From: an uncultured Clostridia bacterium
GTDB taxonomy: Bacteria; Bacillota; Clostridia; TANB77; CAG-508
Direction of reading: 5' to 3'
Assembly: GCA_948735595.1 (NCBI GenBank)
Contig: CAPXSA010000027.1
Span: 9,113 to 73,112 of the forward strand
Length of the DNA stretch: 64,000 nucleotides
Numbering within the stretch: position 1 is the first letter of the stretch; each line of letters begins with the position of its first letter. This document shows positions 16,136 through 26,168 of this stretch, piece by piece. The notes beneath the pieces are model-generated. The model worked only from the letters and a program-made list of their open reading frames with translations, had not been told where the DNA came from and ran no database searches. The position numbers and the translations under genes are program-made.

Positions 16136-16548
16136 TTATTACACCCCTCTCCAATTTCATTTGCTTGTTTTAAATACTCGATTTCTGCCATACTTTGACC
16201 TGGCATATATGGACTTACTAATTCTGGGAAAATTGTTCCCATTTTTAATCCACAGCAAGGTGTAAAAGTTTTATCCATTTCTTGAATTGGCACATAGCTT
16301 TGTGCTAACATTGGATTTTCTGGAAATGGGCTTGCTACTTCATCAAATCCGCAACCACAATTATCTGTCATATCGCTTTGTCCACAATGACATCCACAGT
16401 TGCAACCACAATTACAACCACAACCAACAGCTGCGCTTGGCATAAAGTCAGCATATTCGGCTGTTGTTCCAACATTATTACAAATGTTTTCGATTACTTG
16501 TGGATTGTAGTTGTTTTGGCAACAACATCTTCTATAACGATTAAACAT
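16126..16548 (-). CDS. cotJA: Spore coat protein CotJA with Cys-rich N-terminus
   Basis: The CotJA block lies in the C-terminal half (LAQSYVPIQEMDKTFTPCCG, GTIFPELVSPYMPGQ). The N-terminal half contains RRCCCQ and a CGCNCGCNCGCHCG run, and the C-terminus ends CNKCC: about 20 cysteines in 140 residues. It is the first gene of the cotJ operon. The cysteines suggest disulphide cross-linking or metal binding in the coat. Confidence 0.88.
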   Translation of the reverse strand: MFNRYRRCCCQNNYNPQVIENICNNVGTTAEYADFMPSAAVGCGCNCGCNCGCHCGQSDMTDNCGCGFDEVASPFPENPMLAQSYVPIQEMDKTFTPCCGLKMGTIFPELVSPYMPGQSMAEIEYLKQANEIGEGCNKCC

Positions 16549-16610
16549 CTTTCTTTTCCTCCTTATTTTTCGTTTATACTACATTTTATGACAAAATGAG
16601 GAAAAATGTG

Positions 16611-16642
16611 CAAAAAAGAAGAGTGCTATACTTTTAGCACTC
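16611..16642 (-). terminator. Terminator of pyk
   Basis: GAGTGCTA and TAGCACTC with a short loop, then TTCTTTTTT on the minus strand. The stem includes the last pyk codons and stop. Confidence 0.75.
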
Positions 16643-18059
16643 CACCAATGGTCTTATTTAGTTTTGCATGCTTATGTCCTGCTAGGATAGAAGCACCACC
16701 TGCAATCACTACAATATCTCCACTTTCAATATATTTTTTCTCTTTTGCAATTCTAATTCCCTCATCTATCATATCATCAATACTTTCTTTTGATTCTACT
16801 AAAATAGCATTTGCATTCCATATCATAGACAATTGTTTGCATACTTCTTGATTAGCTGTAATAACATAAATTGGGCATTGTGGCATAAATCCTGCAAGCA
16901 TTTTTGCTGTTCTTCCTGTATCTGTGTAGGCAAAAATTGCCTTTGCACATAAGTCCATAGCAGTAGAACAAGTAGAATAATTTAAGTTATACTCATAATC
17001 TTCATTTCCATAATCTCTTTCTTTGTTCTTAAATCTCTTCCAATATTTAAGTGAACCTTCTATTGCTTCACAAATTCTTACCATTGTTTGAACACATTCC
17101 ACAGGATATTCTCCCATGGCAGATTCTCCAGAAAGCATTACACAACTTGTCATATCATATACTGCATTTGCTACGTCACTTACTTCTGCTCTTGTAGGAC
17201 GTGGACTATGTATCATGGATTCTAGCATTTGTGTCGCTGTAATAACTGGTTTTCCTGCCTTATTACATTTGCTAATAAATTCCTTTTGTCTGATTGGAAC
17301 TTCTTCCATTGGAATTTCTACACCCAAGTCTCCCCTTGCTACCATAATTCCATCAGATACTTCTAAAATTTCATCAAAGTTGTCAATTCCTTGTCTATTT
17401 TCTATTTTAGAAATAATTTTAATGTGGCTTCCGTTATTTTCTTCTAATATTTTTCTAATATTTAATACATCTTGTGGTGTACGAATAAAAGAGGCTGCAA
17501 TATAGTCAAAACCTGCTGTAATTCCAAATTTAATATCTTCGATATCTTTTTCGGTTGGGCTTGGTAAATTAATGTACATTCCTGGAATGTTAATACTTTT
17601 TGTATTAGTTAATGGTCCACCATCAATTACTTTACATTTAATATCTGTTCCTTGAATTTCCACTACTTCTACTTTAATTAAACCATCATTAATTAAAATC
17701 ATGGTACCTACATTTACTTCATTACATAAATTTTTGTAAGTAATCGATACTTTTTCTTTATCACCTAATATTTCATCTGTTACTAAAGTAAAGATATCCC
17801 CTTCATTTAGTTCAATTTTTCCATCTTTGAATTTACCTATTCTAATTTCAGGTCCTTTTGTATCAAGCATCAAAGCTACTGGCTTTCCTACTTTTTCTCT
17901 TGCTTGTTTTACTGTTTCAATTCTAGCTTCTTGGTCTTGATAATTTCCATGTGAAAAGTTAATTCTAGCAACATCCATTCCTGCTAATATTAATTTTTCT
18001 AAAACTGCTTCTTCATCTACTGCTGGTCCTATTGTACAAATAATTTTTGTTTTTTTCAT
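16626..18059 (-). CDS. pyk: Pyruvate kinase
   Basis: Converts phosphoenolpyruvate and ADP to pyruvate and ATP. MKKTKIICTIGPAVDEE opens the barrel; MARINFSHG-like, MVARGDLGVEIP and ATQMLESMIHSPRPTRAEV are family signatures. The ATG at 18059 is favoured by AAGGAAGG upstream, not the ATG at 18089. At 477 residues it lacks the extra C-terminal PEP-utiliser domain of Bacillus Pyk. Confidence 0.97.
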   Translation of the reverse strand: MKKTKIICTIGPAVDEEAVLEKLILAGMDVARINFSHGNYQDQEARIETVKQAREKVGKPVALMLDTKGPEIRIGKFKDGKIELNEGDIFTLVTDEILGDKEKVSITYKNLCNEVNVGTMILINDGLIKVEVVEIQGTDIKCKVIDGGPLTNTKSINIPGMYINLPSPTEKDIEDIKFGITAGFDYIAASFIRTPQDVLNIRKILEENNGSHIKIISKIENRQGIDNFDEILEVSDGIMVARGDLGVEIPMEEVPIRQKEFISKCNKAGKPVITATQMLESMIHSPRPTRAEVSDVANAVYDMTSCVMLSGESAMGEYPVECVQTMVRICEAIEGSLKYWKRFKNKERDYGNEDYEYNLNYSTCSTAMDLCAKAIFAYTDTGRTAKMLAGFMPQCPIYVITANQEVCKQLSMIWNANAILVESKESIDDMIDEGIRIAKEKKYIESGDIVVIAGGASILAGHKHAKLNKTIGGVLKV

Positions 18060-18203
18060 TTTGTTTTTCCTTCCTTTCGCTTTTTTCATTTTTTAGCTTA
18101 TATATATTACCACTTTTCTTCAAAAAATGCTACTATTTTTTAGAATATTCTTTTTATTATATTGAAATTTACGTTAACTTCAGTATACTTATTTTACATA
18201 AAG

Positions 18204-18234
18204 TTGATTTTTTTTTCCTATTTTATGCTATACT
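18204..18234 (+). promoter_or_regulatory. Possible promoter of the 122-residue orphan gene
   Basis: TTGATT at 18204-18209 and TATACT at 18229-18234 with a long 19-bp spacer. Confidence 0.35.
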
Positions 18235-18279
18235 ATAGGTAGATTTTGGTATTAGATTAATTAATAGGAGGTATCTAAT

Positions 18280-18648
18280 ATGGGAGAACTTTGGGAAACT
18301 ATAAAAGGAATTTGGAGATTAGAACGTCATGGAACTTTAGCAGACCATATGCGTGCTAATAGAGATATCATGATGGGGAAAAACCCTTATACTGGCAAGC
18401 CTCATTTACAAGAAAATACTTCTGCTAGAATAAAACGTCTTGAAAGATATAGGTGTACAGTTTCTACTCCTAGAACCAGTGATGTAGTAAAATATGAAAT
18501 GGACTTACTTCAAAAGCAAAGTCAAACAGCTACTCCAAGTGAGTTTGATGCTATTTGTGAAAAATATAATACTTTAAAAAGAGAATATGAAGCTTTATTA
18601 GAAGCTGAAAAAGCTGATAAACAAGGGAAGCAAGAAAGAGAAAGATAA
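18280..18648 (+). CDS. Hypothetical protein, small charged
   Basis: A 122-residue protein with a strong AGGAGG site. The C-terminal 45 residues form a charged coiled coil (FDAICEKYNTLKREYEALLE). The N-terminal LWETIKGIWRLERHGTLADH is amphipathic. No family recognised. A single gene with its own terminator; composition matches the host. Confidence 0.7.
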   Translation: MGELWETIKGIWRLERHGTLADHMRANRDIMMGKNPYTGKPHLQENTSARIKRLERYRCTVSTPRTSDVVKYEMDLLQKQSQTATPSEFDAICEKYNTLKREYEALLEAEKADKQGKQERER

Positions 18649-18657
18649 AGAGAAATA

Positions 18658-18690
18658 ACACATTAATGTCAAATTAATGTGTTTTATTTT
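18658..18690. terminator. Bidirectional terminator
   Basis: ACACATTAAT and ATTAATGTGT stem followed by TTTATTTTT, between convergent genes. Confidence 0.75.
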
Positions 18691-19120
18691 TATGAAATAT
18701 TCTTTGAATAAAATCCCTTAATTTTGTAAATATACTTTCTTTATATGGTACTATTTGTAACTCTTCTCTTGGCTGATTTAATTTCTTTTCTTTAAATATC
18801 TCATTAGGATTATATTTTTCTCTTAGTTCTTTTTGATAAATTTCTTCATTTTTTAGATATATTTGATATAACTCTTGTTTTATCTTTTCATTTGGACACC
18901 AATACTGGTATTGAAACATAGCAAGTATTGCCATTGTTGTTTTTGTTAGCCTACTAGCATCTACTAGATTTTCTTTGTTCAATTCTATCTCATAATTTTT
19001 TAATTTTTCTTTCCCTAACATTTCTATCATTTTTTTAGGAATTTTCCTTATATACTCTTGTGGCATTTGATGTAAAATTTCATATACTTCTGCATATGCC
19101 TTTTGCATTTCATATGTCAT
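18674..19120 (-). CDS. Hypothetical protein, third gene of zincin-like operon
   Basis: A 148-residue, Lys/Glu-rich soluble protein. The first 60 residues (VYEILHQMPQEYIRKIPKKM) are helical and look like a small domain seen in several clostridial hypothetical proteins; the rest is charged. It follows the 69-residue gene by 14 bp in a three-gene run. Confidence 0.65.
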   Translation of the reverse strand: MTYEMQKAYAEVYEILHQMPQEYIRKIPKKMIEMLGKEKLKNYEIELNKENLVDASRLTKTTMAILAMFQYQYWCPNEKIKQELYQIYLKNEEIYQKELREKYNPNEIFKEKKLNQPREELQIVPYKESIFTKLRDFIQRIFHKNKTH

Positions 19121-19134
19121 TATCCTTCTCCTAT

Positions 19135-19344
19135 TTAATTCTTATTAATCCATTCTTTTGGTATTTTCACTTCATATCTATCATTTAATATCTCAATTGT
19201 TTCTTTGTCTGTTATAAGTTTGCCATCTATTACATATACTTTATGCTTTCCTTTAAAACATTTCTTTACTTCACCATAGTCATTATCTTCAATGGTTAAT
19301 AACACCATTAATTCCTGCCCATCAATTTGTAATTTTTCTCTCAC
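19135..19344 (-). CDS. Hypothetical protein, 69 residues
   Basis: A small beta-rich protein (LQIDGQELMVLLTIEDNDYG) with no recognised family. The GTG start lies 3 bp after the stop of the 596-residue gene and its ribosome site AAGGAGATG is inside that gene's last codons, so translation is probably coupled. Confidence 0.6.
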   Translation of the reverse strand: MREKLQIDGQELMVLLTIEDNDYGEVKKCFKGKHKVYVIDGKLITDKETIEILNDRYEVKIPKEWINKN

Positions 19345-19347
19345 TAC

Positions 19348-21138
19348 TTAGTCATCTCCTTTTTCTGTAGGTGCTTTTGGCTCTATTTCTCCTACTTTTA
19401 GGTTAGCTTTCATTACATCTGCCACTTGCATCATTTGACTTGTTGTCACTCCTACTTTTGCAGTTTCTTCCATCAATTGAATATCTAATTTGCTCATATC
19501 ATCAGTTAGTCTTCTAACTTCTCCTACCTGTGCCACCTCTAATTGTCCATCTTCTCCTATTATATAGTATTCTCTACTTGTTTGACTTTTTCCATTTTCA
19601 TCTTGTGTAACAAACCTCATAGTAATATCTTCTCCAATAATTTCCACACTTTCTAAACTCTCATTTCTTTGCGTTTGAATTCTTCCAACTTGTTCCTCTA
19701 TTCTTTTCCACTGTGAAGTTTCCATACCCTTTCCCCAACAAGTTATCTCTCCTTCTTCTCCTACCAAAACATAACTATTAGATATTTCATCTCCTCTTTT
19801 ATCATATCTTCTTCCCTCTAATAAATATGTATATTTTGTATCAACATTTTGAATTGATAGTTCATAGTGGTTTCCTATTCTCTGATATTGAACATCTACA
19901 AGTGATATATGTTTAAGACCTTCTACTTGTCCATAAATATCTCTGTTTAAATCCATTATCTTTAAAAAATCATTTATCATATTTGCTTTCGAAAAATCCG
20001 CTTTATTTACAATTCCTTCTTTGATACAAAATTCTTCAAAATTCTCTTTCCCAGCAATCTGTAAACATTGATGCAATCTATAACTCATTGATATTTCAGA
20101 AATAGCTTGAGAATGTAATAAAAAATTTGCTATCTGCTCAAATCCTTCTAAGCGTATCTTCACATCTTTTCCATTAATGGTCTCTATTATTTCCATTTTC
20201 TCTTCTGTACTCAATTCTTGGTTTGCTAGAAATTCTATAAAAACCTTTTGTATGGTTTCTGTTTGAGGAAACATACATGTAAGATTAGAATTTAACACAG
20301 CTATCTTTAATAATTCCTTTCTTAGTAAAACATCCCCTGTACACTCTAGTGCTACTGTAACAAGGTCATTAGCTACTATCACAATTTCTTCTTTTGCTAC
20401 ATCGTGCATTTTTCTATATTCTTTTACAAATTCCTCATCGTTTCCCGCTATAACCTTTTCTAATATTGTTAATGTATCCTGAAAGTCTATCAGCTGTGAT
20501 ATTATTGTGCTAATCTCGCCTCCTCTTATTCCATATCTTCTATCAATTTCAGTACTAAAAAGTTCTTCTAATGTAAAATCATCTGTAACCTCTTGTATCA
20601 AATCTTGATCAAAGAACTTTTCCAATACAGTTTCTTTTCCTATTAATCCAAATAAAATGTTGACAGTTGTTTTTTCTCTATTATATCCACTATTTTTTAT
20701 TCCCGTAAGTTCTTCTGCTAACCAATCTGTAATCCCTTCACTAATTCCTCTTCCTATTTCTTTATAATATATACTTTCTTCTTCACTATTGAGATAACTC
20801 CAACCTCTTATATTTTCAAAAGGATGGTTTGATGTTTTCTGAATGAGTAATCCTATTTTACTATATTCACCTTTACTGTAAGTCAATGCATGCAATATCT
20901 CATGGACAATAGTTTGTTCTTGATTACATCTTTCAAAATCTATATTTATTATTCCGTTTTCATTATTATAACCACCTGCTGTATTTTTTTCCTTTTCTGG
21001 CTCATAAGTAACTTCTCTTATATTCTCATTTAATCGTTTCCTAATTTCTGTAACAGAAATAAACTGAGCAAGTAATGGATGACTTCCATAATTCCCAACA
21101 AACCACTCTATTAATTGCTCTTTGTTCATTTTCTCCAT
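19348..21138 (-). CDS. Zincin-like hypothetical protein with HEILH motif
   Basis: A 596-residue cytosolic-looking protein without signal peptide. Near residues 78-82 it has HEILH (EQTIVHEILHALTYSKGEYS), and about 60 residues later EGITDWLAEELTG, a plausible site for the third zinc ligand, as in gluzincin peptidases. The middle is helical; the C-terminal 180 residues contain beta-rich segments (YLLEGRRYDKRGDEISNSYV). First gene of a three-gene operon. Substrate and role are unknown. Confidence 0.65.
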   Translation of the reverse strand: MEKMNKEQLIEWFVGNYGSHPLLAQFISVTEIRKRLNENIREVTYEPEKEKNTAGGYNNENGIINIDFERCNQEQTIVHEILHALTYSKGEYSKIGLLIQKTSNHPFENIRGWSYLNSEEESIYYKEIGRGISEGITDWLAEELTGIKNSGYNREKTTVNILFGLIGKETVLEKFFDQDLIQEVTDDFTLEELFSTEIDRRYGIRGGEISTIISQLIDFQDTLTILEKVIAGNDEEFVKEYRKMHDVAKEEIVIVANDLVTVALECTGDVLLRKELLKIAVLNSNLTCMFPQTETIQKVFIEFLANQELSTEEKMEIIETINGKDVKIRLEGFEQIANFLLHSQAISEISMSYRLHQCLQIAGKENFEEFCIKEGIVNKADFSKANMINDFLKIMDLNRDIYGQVEGLKHISLVDVQYQRIGNHYELSIQNVDTKYTYLLEGRRYDKRGDEISNSYVLVGEEGEITCWGKGMETSQWKRIEEQVGRIQTQRNESLESVEIIGEDITMRFVTQDENGKSQTSREYYIIGEDGQLEVAQVGEVRRLTDDMSKLDIQLMEETAKVGVTTSQMMQVADVMKANLKVGEIEPKAPTEKGDD

Positions 21139-21225
21139 GTACTGCTTTCCCCTTTGTATAACTTCTCTTTAAGTTAGGCTATTTATTACAAATAAGGGAA
21201 GTAAAAATTCACTTCCCCTTATCAC

Positions 21226-23790
21226 TTATTTTGTAATCCATTTAATTAAATTCAAGTTAGCAGAATCTAAAATCATCTCATGTCTTGGCATTACTCTAAA
21301 GGTATAGCCATAGTTTCCACCATTAACTAAATTTACCTTTCCTTTATAAGTATAGGTCCTATTTTCTTCATCTGCATTTTCTAACGTTAATGGAATAATA
21401 CTAATATCATCTACTACACCATTTTCGTCAATTCTTCCATAATATACTTGTGCTTCAATATTGTCTTTATCTATATTAGATAATTTCACTTTACATCTTA
21501 CCTCAATATTGTTTCCTGCATCAATAGTAATATTATCTAAATTATCTTCCTGTGTAATTTGAATATCTTTCCATGTATTTTGTAAGCTTTCTTTCCATTT
21601 ATTAAATCCACCTACTTTTTCTAAGTCTGTATAGTAGTTGTCATATAGATTACACAATGGAATATATAACTGATCTACATAGTCTGTTAGCATTCTAGAG
21701 GTACTAAATCTACCACCTGTGGAGATAATAGAGTCTTTCATGTATTGCATCCATCTATCTGAGATGCCTTTTTCATCTTTTTCATAATACATTGGTATGA
21801 TTTTGTTTTCTAAAGTTTCGTAAATACTTTGGCTGTCTGCTCTATCTTGCGACTCATAATCAGGATATTCTGCGTTTGTTCCAATGGTCCAACCATTTTT
21901 AGAGTTATATCCTTCTGCCCACCATCCATCTAATACACTAAAGTTGATAACACCATTGACTGATGCTTTTTGTCCACTTGTGCCTGAAGCTTCCATCGGT
22001 CTTCTAGGAGTATTAAGCCATACGTCCACACCACTAATTAAATATCTAGACATCGCAATATTATAATTTTCTAATACAAATATCTTTCCTTTGAATTGTG
22101 GTTTCATAGAAATTTCATGAATATATTTAATTAAATCTTGTCCTTCTTTATCTGCCGGATGTGCTTTTCCTGCAAATATAATCTGAACTTTACGGTTTTG
22201 GTTATTTAAAATTTGTGTAATTCTTTCTAAGTCTTTGAAAATTAAAGTTGCTCTTTTATACGTAGCAAATCTTCTGGCAAATCCAATGGTTAATACATTT
22301 GGATCTAAGCTATTTACCATATTCATAATATCATCATAGTGATAGCCATATCTTCTTAAACGATTTACTGTATTTTCTCTTACTAAAGCTAATAGCTTCT
22401 CTTTTCTTTCTTGATGTGCTTGCCATAATTTATCATTTGGAATATCTTGTATTTTTTTCCATACTTCATCATCATAGATTTTATCTTGCCAATATGGAAT
22501 TAAGTATTTGTTATATAACTTCTTAAGTCCCGGAGCAAGCCATGAGCAAGTATGTATTCCATTTGTTACATAGGTAATAGGGGATTCGTTTGCTGCAATT
22601 TCTGGCCAAACTTCGCCAAATAACTCTCTTGAAACAGCACCATGTAACTTACTAACTCCATTCTTTTTACCTGCTACCTTTAGTGCTAAAATTCCCATGT
22701 TAAATCCGCTATTTAATTGAGCATTTGGTTTCATTCCCATTTCAAAAAACTCTTGCTTTGTAATTCCTAGTTTGTCCCAATAGCCTTTAAAATATTTTTC
22801 TACTAATTCTAATGGAAATATATCATTTCCTGCAGGAACTGGTGTATGTGTTGTAAATACTGTTTTACTTGACACAATATCTCTTGCAATTTGGAAAGAA
22901 ATTTTCTTTTCTTTCATTAATGTATAAATTAGCTCTAATATTAAGAAAGAAGAATGTCCTTCATTCATATGATAAATGGTTGGATTTAGCCCTAATGCTT
23001 TAAGTAAGGCAACGCCACCTTGGCCAAGTACAATTTCTTGCTGAATTCTCATTTCTTGGTCTCCACCATATAACGTTCTAGTAATCTCACGATATTCTTT
23101 TGTGTTTTCATCAATATCAGAGTCTAATAAATATAAATCTACTCTACCGACCGTAATTTTCCATGCTTTTAAATACAACTTTTTCTTTGGAAGTTGCAAA
23201 GCTACTAAAATATCTTTATCATTACAATCTTTTACTCTTGTTAATGGTAAACTTTCTGCATCAATATCGTAATATTCAGTTTCTTGTTGTCCTACTCCAT
23301 TAATTTTTTGGTGAAAATATCCATTTTTGTATAGTAAACCTACTGCTACTAGTGGAATCCCTAAATCACTAGCAGATTTCAAGTGGTCACCTGATAAAAT
23401 ACCAAGACCTCCAGAATAAATAGGCAAAACTTGATCCAAACCATATTCTGCTGAAAAGTAGGCAATTAAGTTGTTACGATTATCAGGATATTTTTTGGCA
23501 AACCATGTATTTTTACTTTTTCTATAATCTTCAAAATCTTCTACAACTTTGTCATATTCTTTTAAAAAGTTTGCACTTTGTGCTGCTTCTTCTAACTTTT
23601 CTTGTGATACAGATTTTAAGAACTTAACAGGATTTTTCTCTGACCTCTCCCATAAGTCAATATCAATTTCTTTGAATAATCTTAGAAACTCTGTGTTCCA
23701 AGACCACCAAAGGTTATAGCTAATTTCAGATAGTTTTTCAATTCTTTTGGGTAATTGTGGATTGACTGTAATGCGATTAAATACATACAT
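21226..23790 (-). CDS. glgP: Alpha-glucan phosphorylase
   Basis: Phosphorolyses alpha-1,4-glucans to glucose 1-phosphate with pyridoxal phosphate. The N-terminal DUF3417-type segment has ISYNLWWSWN; then GGLGILSGDHLKSASDLGIP, VTNGIHTCSWLAPGLKKLYN and the cofactor lysine in EASGTSGQKA. It belongs to the short, Thermotoga/archaeal-type GT35 group but carries a C-terminal extension of about 130 residues to 854. It stands alone with its own promoter. Confidence 0.93.
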   Translation of the reverse strand: MYVFNRITVNPQLPKRIEKLSEISYNLWWSWNTEFLRLFKEIDIDLWERSEKNPVKFLKSVSQEKLEEAAQSANFLKEYDKVVEDFEDYRKSKNTWFAKKYPDNRNNLIAYFSAEYGLDQVLPIYSGGLGILSGDHLKSASDLGIPLVAVGLLYKNGYFHQKINGVGQQETEYYDIDAESLPLTRVKDCNDKDILVALQLPKKKLYLKAWKITVGRVDLYLLDSDIDENTKEYREITRTLYGGDQEMRIQQEIVLGQGGVALLKALGLNPTIYHMNEGHSSFLILELIYTLMKEKKISFQIARDIVSSKTVFTTHTPVPAGNDIFPLELVEKYFKGYWDKLGITKQEFFEMGMKPNAQLNSGFNMGILALKVAGKKNGVSKLHGAVSRELFGEVWPEIAANESPITYVTNGIHTCSWLAPGLKKLYNKYLIPYWQDKIYDDEVWKKIQDIPNDKLWQAHQERKEKLLALVRENTVNRLRRYGYHYDDIMNMVNSLDPNVLTIGFARRFATYKRATLIFKDLERITQILNNQNRKVQIIFAGKAHPADKEGQDLIKYIHEISMKPQFKGKIFVLENYNIAMSRYLISGVDVWLNTPRRPMEASGTSGQKASVNGVINFSVLDGWWAEGYNSKNGWTIGTNAEYPDYESQDRADSQSIYETLENKIIPMYYEKDEKGISDRWMQYMKDSIISTGGRFSTSRMLTDYVDQLYIPLCNLYDNYYTDLEKVGGFNKWKESLQNTWKDIQITQEDNLDNITIDAGNNIEVRCKVKLSNIDKDNIEAQVYYGRIDENGVVDDISIIPLTLENADEENRTYTYKGKVNLVNGGNYGYTFRVMPRHEMILDSANLNLIKWITK

Positions 23791-23856
23791 ATTTAATTCC
23801 TCCTTAGTACTTTTTGATAATTCTTTTGTAATTTTGTCTCTTATTTTTCTTTTTAT

Positions 23857-23885
23857 ATTATCTATTAAGATAGGAAATTTGTCAA
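23857..23885 (-). promoter_or_regulatory. Promoter of glgP
   Basis: TTGACA (complement of 23880-23885), 17 bases, GATAAT (complement of 23857-23862). Confidence 0.55.
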
Positions 23886-23936
23886 TTGATTTTTGAGTAG
23901 ATTTTATAAATTTTTTGCCAAATTAATCGATAAATA

Positions 23937-23970
23937 AAACATGACTATACTATCTTAGTCATGTTATTTT
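23937..23970 (-). terminator. Terminator of the MFS gene
   Basis: ACATGACTA and TAGTCATGT stem overlapping the stop of the MFS gene, followed by TTTTATTT on the minus strand. Confidence 0.65.
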
Positions 23971-25223
23971 ATCTCTAAAAATTCAATTTCACTTTTTTGA
24001 TACTCTTCAGGTTTTAATCCTACTTTTTTATCCATTCGGTCTAGTAATAACACTAAAGCTATTGTTAAAAAGCACCCTATAATACACATGGTTCCTGCCG
24101 AATCGATATTTCTTAGTAGAAAAGATGCAAATAACGAAATGAGTGACCTTGCTATACTTTCTGATAAGTTATAGCAAGAAGATATTTTATTTCTTAAAGA
24201 AGAAGTTGTAAAATTGTTTAAATATCTTTTAATTAAAGTGTAAAAAGGTCCTTTTACTACAAATTGTATCATATATAATATGACAATAACTGTTAGGGTA
24301 AAAGTATATGGTAATTTTAAAGCAACCGTTATTCCTACTAAAATACATGATACTGCTGTTGGAAATGATAGGACTGCTAATGTTTTATTATGAAAACGAT
24401 TATGGAGTCTATTTTGATTTTTAGCAGCGATTCCTGATATTAAGCCTAATGCAGCAAAAATCACACCATAATATTGTTCTGGAACATTTAATTGTTGCAA
24501 AACTCCACTTCTTAAACTAGTTAGAGTTCCTAATAATCCTGCAAACATTGCTCCAAAAACTAATAAATATTTCAATCTACTAGATTGGAACATATATCGG
24601 AATGAAGTCTTTAATTCTTTTATATATGTTTTCATTCCTTGTATCTTTTCTGTTTTCTTTATTTCTCCAAATTGATATGCAATAAAAGCAGATATGACAC
24701 AACTAATTAAAGCTAATGATAATGGTATATATGGATTAACTACATATAAAAAACCTGCTACTACAGAAGAAATAGCATCTAAATAATAATACCATGAAAA
24801 TCCTTTTCCATCTATTTTAGAAAATCTACTTCCTCTTTTTTCATCTTTTGGTAAAGAGTCATATAATAAATTGGTTTCAGCAACGCCTTTAATATCAAAG
24901 GCTATGGCTGAAAAGAATTGTGCAATAATTAAATACATTAAATTAGAACTCATCATAAAACATGCTACAGAAACGCCATTAATTAAGTTTGCAAAAATAA
25001 GACTTTTCCTTTTCCCTATTTTTTCAATCAAAATCGTTAATGGCATCAATAATACTGATTTAAAAATTGGATATATCGCATCTGCTAATAAGACATCAGC
25101 TGCGCTAATACCTTTAACTTGCGTTAAAAATAAAAATAATATTGTATAAAAAAATAGTAAATCCCACGAAATTGCTTTATATATGGGAAATAATCTTACA
25201 TTTTTTTCTTCTTTTGTCTCCAC
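23964..25223 (-). CDS. MFS transporter
   Basis: A 419-residue protein with about 12 hydrophobic segments and a basic loop near residues 60-75 (IEKIGKRKSLIFANLINGVS), the place of the MFS loop 2-3 motif. The middle loop (GEIKKTEKIQGMKTYIKELK) is charged. The substrate is not evident. Confidence 0.8.
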   Translation of the reverse strand: METKEEKNVRLFPIYKAISWDLLFFYTILFLFLTQVKGISAADVLLADAIYPIFKSVLLMPLTILIEKIGKRKSLIFANLINGVSVACFMMSSNLMYLIIAQFFSAIAFDIKGVAETNLLYDSLPKDEKRGSRFSKIDGKGFSWYYYLDAISSVVAGFLYVVNPYIPLSLALISCVISAFIAYQFGEIKKTEKIQGMKTYIKELKTSFRYMFQSSRLKYLLVFGAMFAGLLGTLTSLRSGVLQQLNVPEQYYGVIFAALGLISGIAAKNQNRLHNRFHNKTLAVLSFPTAVSCILVGITVALKLPYTFTLTVIVILYMIQFVVKGPFYTLIKRYLNNFTTSSLRNKISSCYNLSESIARSLISLFASFLLRNIDSAGTMCIIGCFLTIALVLLLDRMDKKVGLKPEEYQKSEIEFLEIK

Positions 25224-25260
25224 TTTATCACCTTATTAAAAATTTCTATCATATAAAAAA

Positions 25261-25290
25261 ATTATACAAATATTTGCGGAATTTTGTCAA
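25261..25290 (-). promoter_or_regulatory. Promoter of the MFS gene
   Basis: TTGACA (complement of 25285-25290), 18 bases, TATAAT (complement of 25261-25266). Confidence 0.6.
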
Positions 25291-25431
25291 GAGTTATAAA
25301 AAACAAATTAACAAAAACGTAAAGAAAAATTAATAAAGTTTTAATAGCATTTTTAAAGTACAAGCAGTATAATAAAATTATCAAGTGTGAAAGGAGAATA
25401 TCGGTTTTAAAAACTGGTAAAAAGATAAATT

Positions 25432-26160
25432 ATGAAGAAATGGATTTTGAGAATTTTATTAGTTTTAGTTATCATAGTAGGTATTATAGTTGGTGTTTTT
25501 ATTTATAATGGGCATGAATTATATCAAAACGCTTTAAATACAGTTAGTCTTTCTGATAAAGTAGATAAAATTCAAAAAGATGAAAATTACATAAAATTAG
25601 AAGATTTACCTAAAGATTACAAAGATGCAGTTATTTCTGTTGAGGATAGACGTTATTATAACCATGGTCCTATTGATTTAATTGGTATCTCTAGAGCACT
25701 CTATACTAATCTCAAAAATCAGCAATTTCTAGAAGGTGGTAGTACGATTGCACAACAAGTTGCTAAAAATTTATATTTCATTTCACCTGATGAAAATGCT
25801 GCGCACCGCAAAGTTGCTGAAGTATTTATGGCTAGTGACTTAGAAAATGCTTATGGAAAAGATACTGTTTTAGAATTATATGTAAATACTATTTATTTTG
25901 GAGATGGCTACTATGGAATCCAAGAAGCAAGTCAAGGATACCTCAAAAAAGATGCTAAAGATTTAACACTATTTGATGCTACTATGATGGCAGGTATCCC
26001 TAATGCTCCAAGCGCATATGCGCCTACTGTTAATATGGATTTAGCTTTAAGTAGACAAAGAAAAGTAATTTCTACTATGGTAGAAAATAAATATATTTCT
26101 CAAGAACAGGCTGACGAATTAATTAAGCAACAAGATGATTTTAAGTTACCTAACAAATAA
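25432..26160 (+). CDS. Monofunctional peptidoglycan glycosyltransferase (GT51)
   Basis: Polymerises lipid II into glycan strands at the outer face of the membrane. One N-terminal membrane anchor (residues 5-25), then Glu71 in AVISVEDRRYYNHGP, the GGSTIAQQVAKNLYF block and ELYVNTIYFGDGYYGI. There is no transpeptidase domain; at 242 residues it resembles MtgA/SgtB. A TATAAT at 25368-25373 may be its -10. Confidence 0.92.
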   Translation: MKKWILRILLVLVIIVGIIVGVFIYNGHELYQNALNTVSLSDKVDKIQKDENYIKLEDLPKDYKDAVISVEDRRYYNHGPIDLIGISRALYTNLKNQQFLEGGSTIAQQVAKNLYFISPDENAAHRKVAEVFMASDLENAYGKDTVLELYVNTIYFGDGYYGIQEASQGYLKKDAKDLTLFDATMMAGIPNAPSAYAPTVNMDLALSRQRKVISTMVENKYISQEQADELIKQQDDFKLPNK

Positions 26161-26168
26161 ATATGTTT

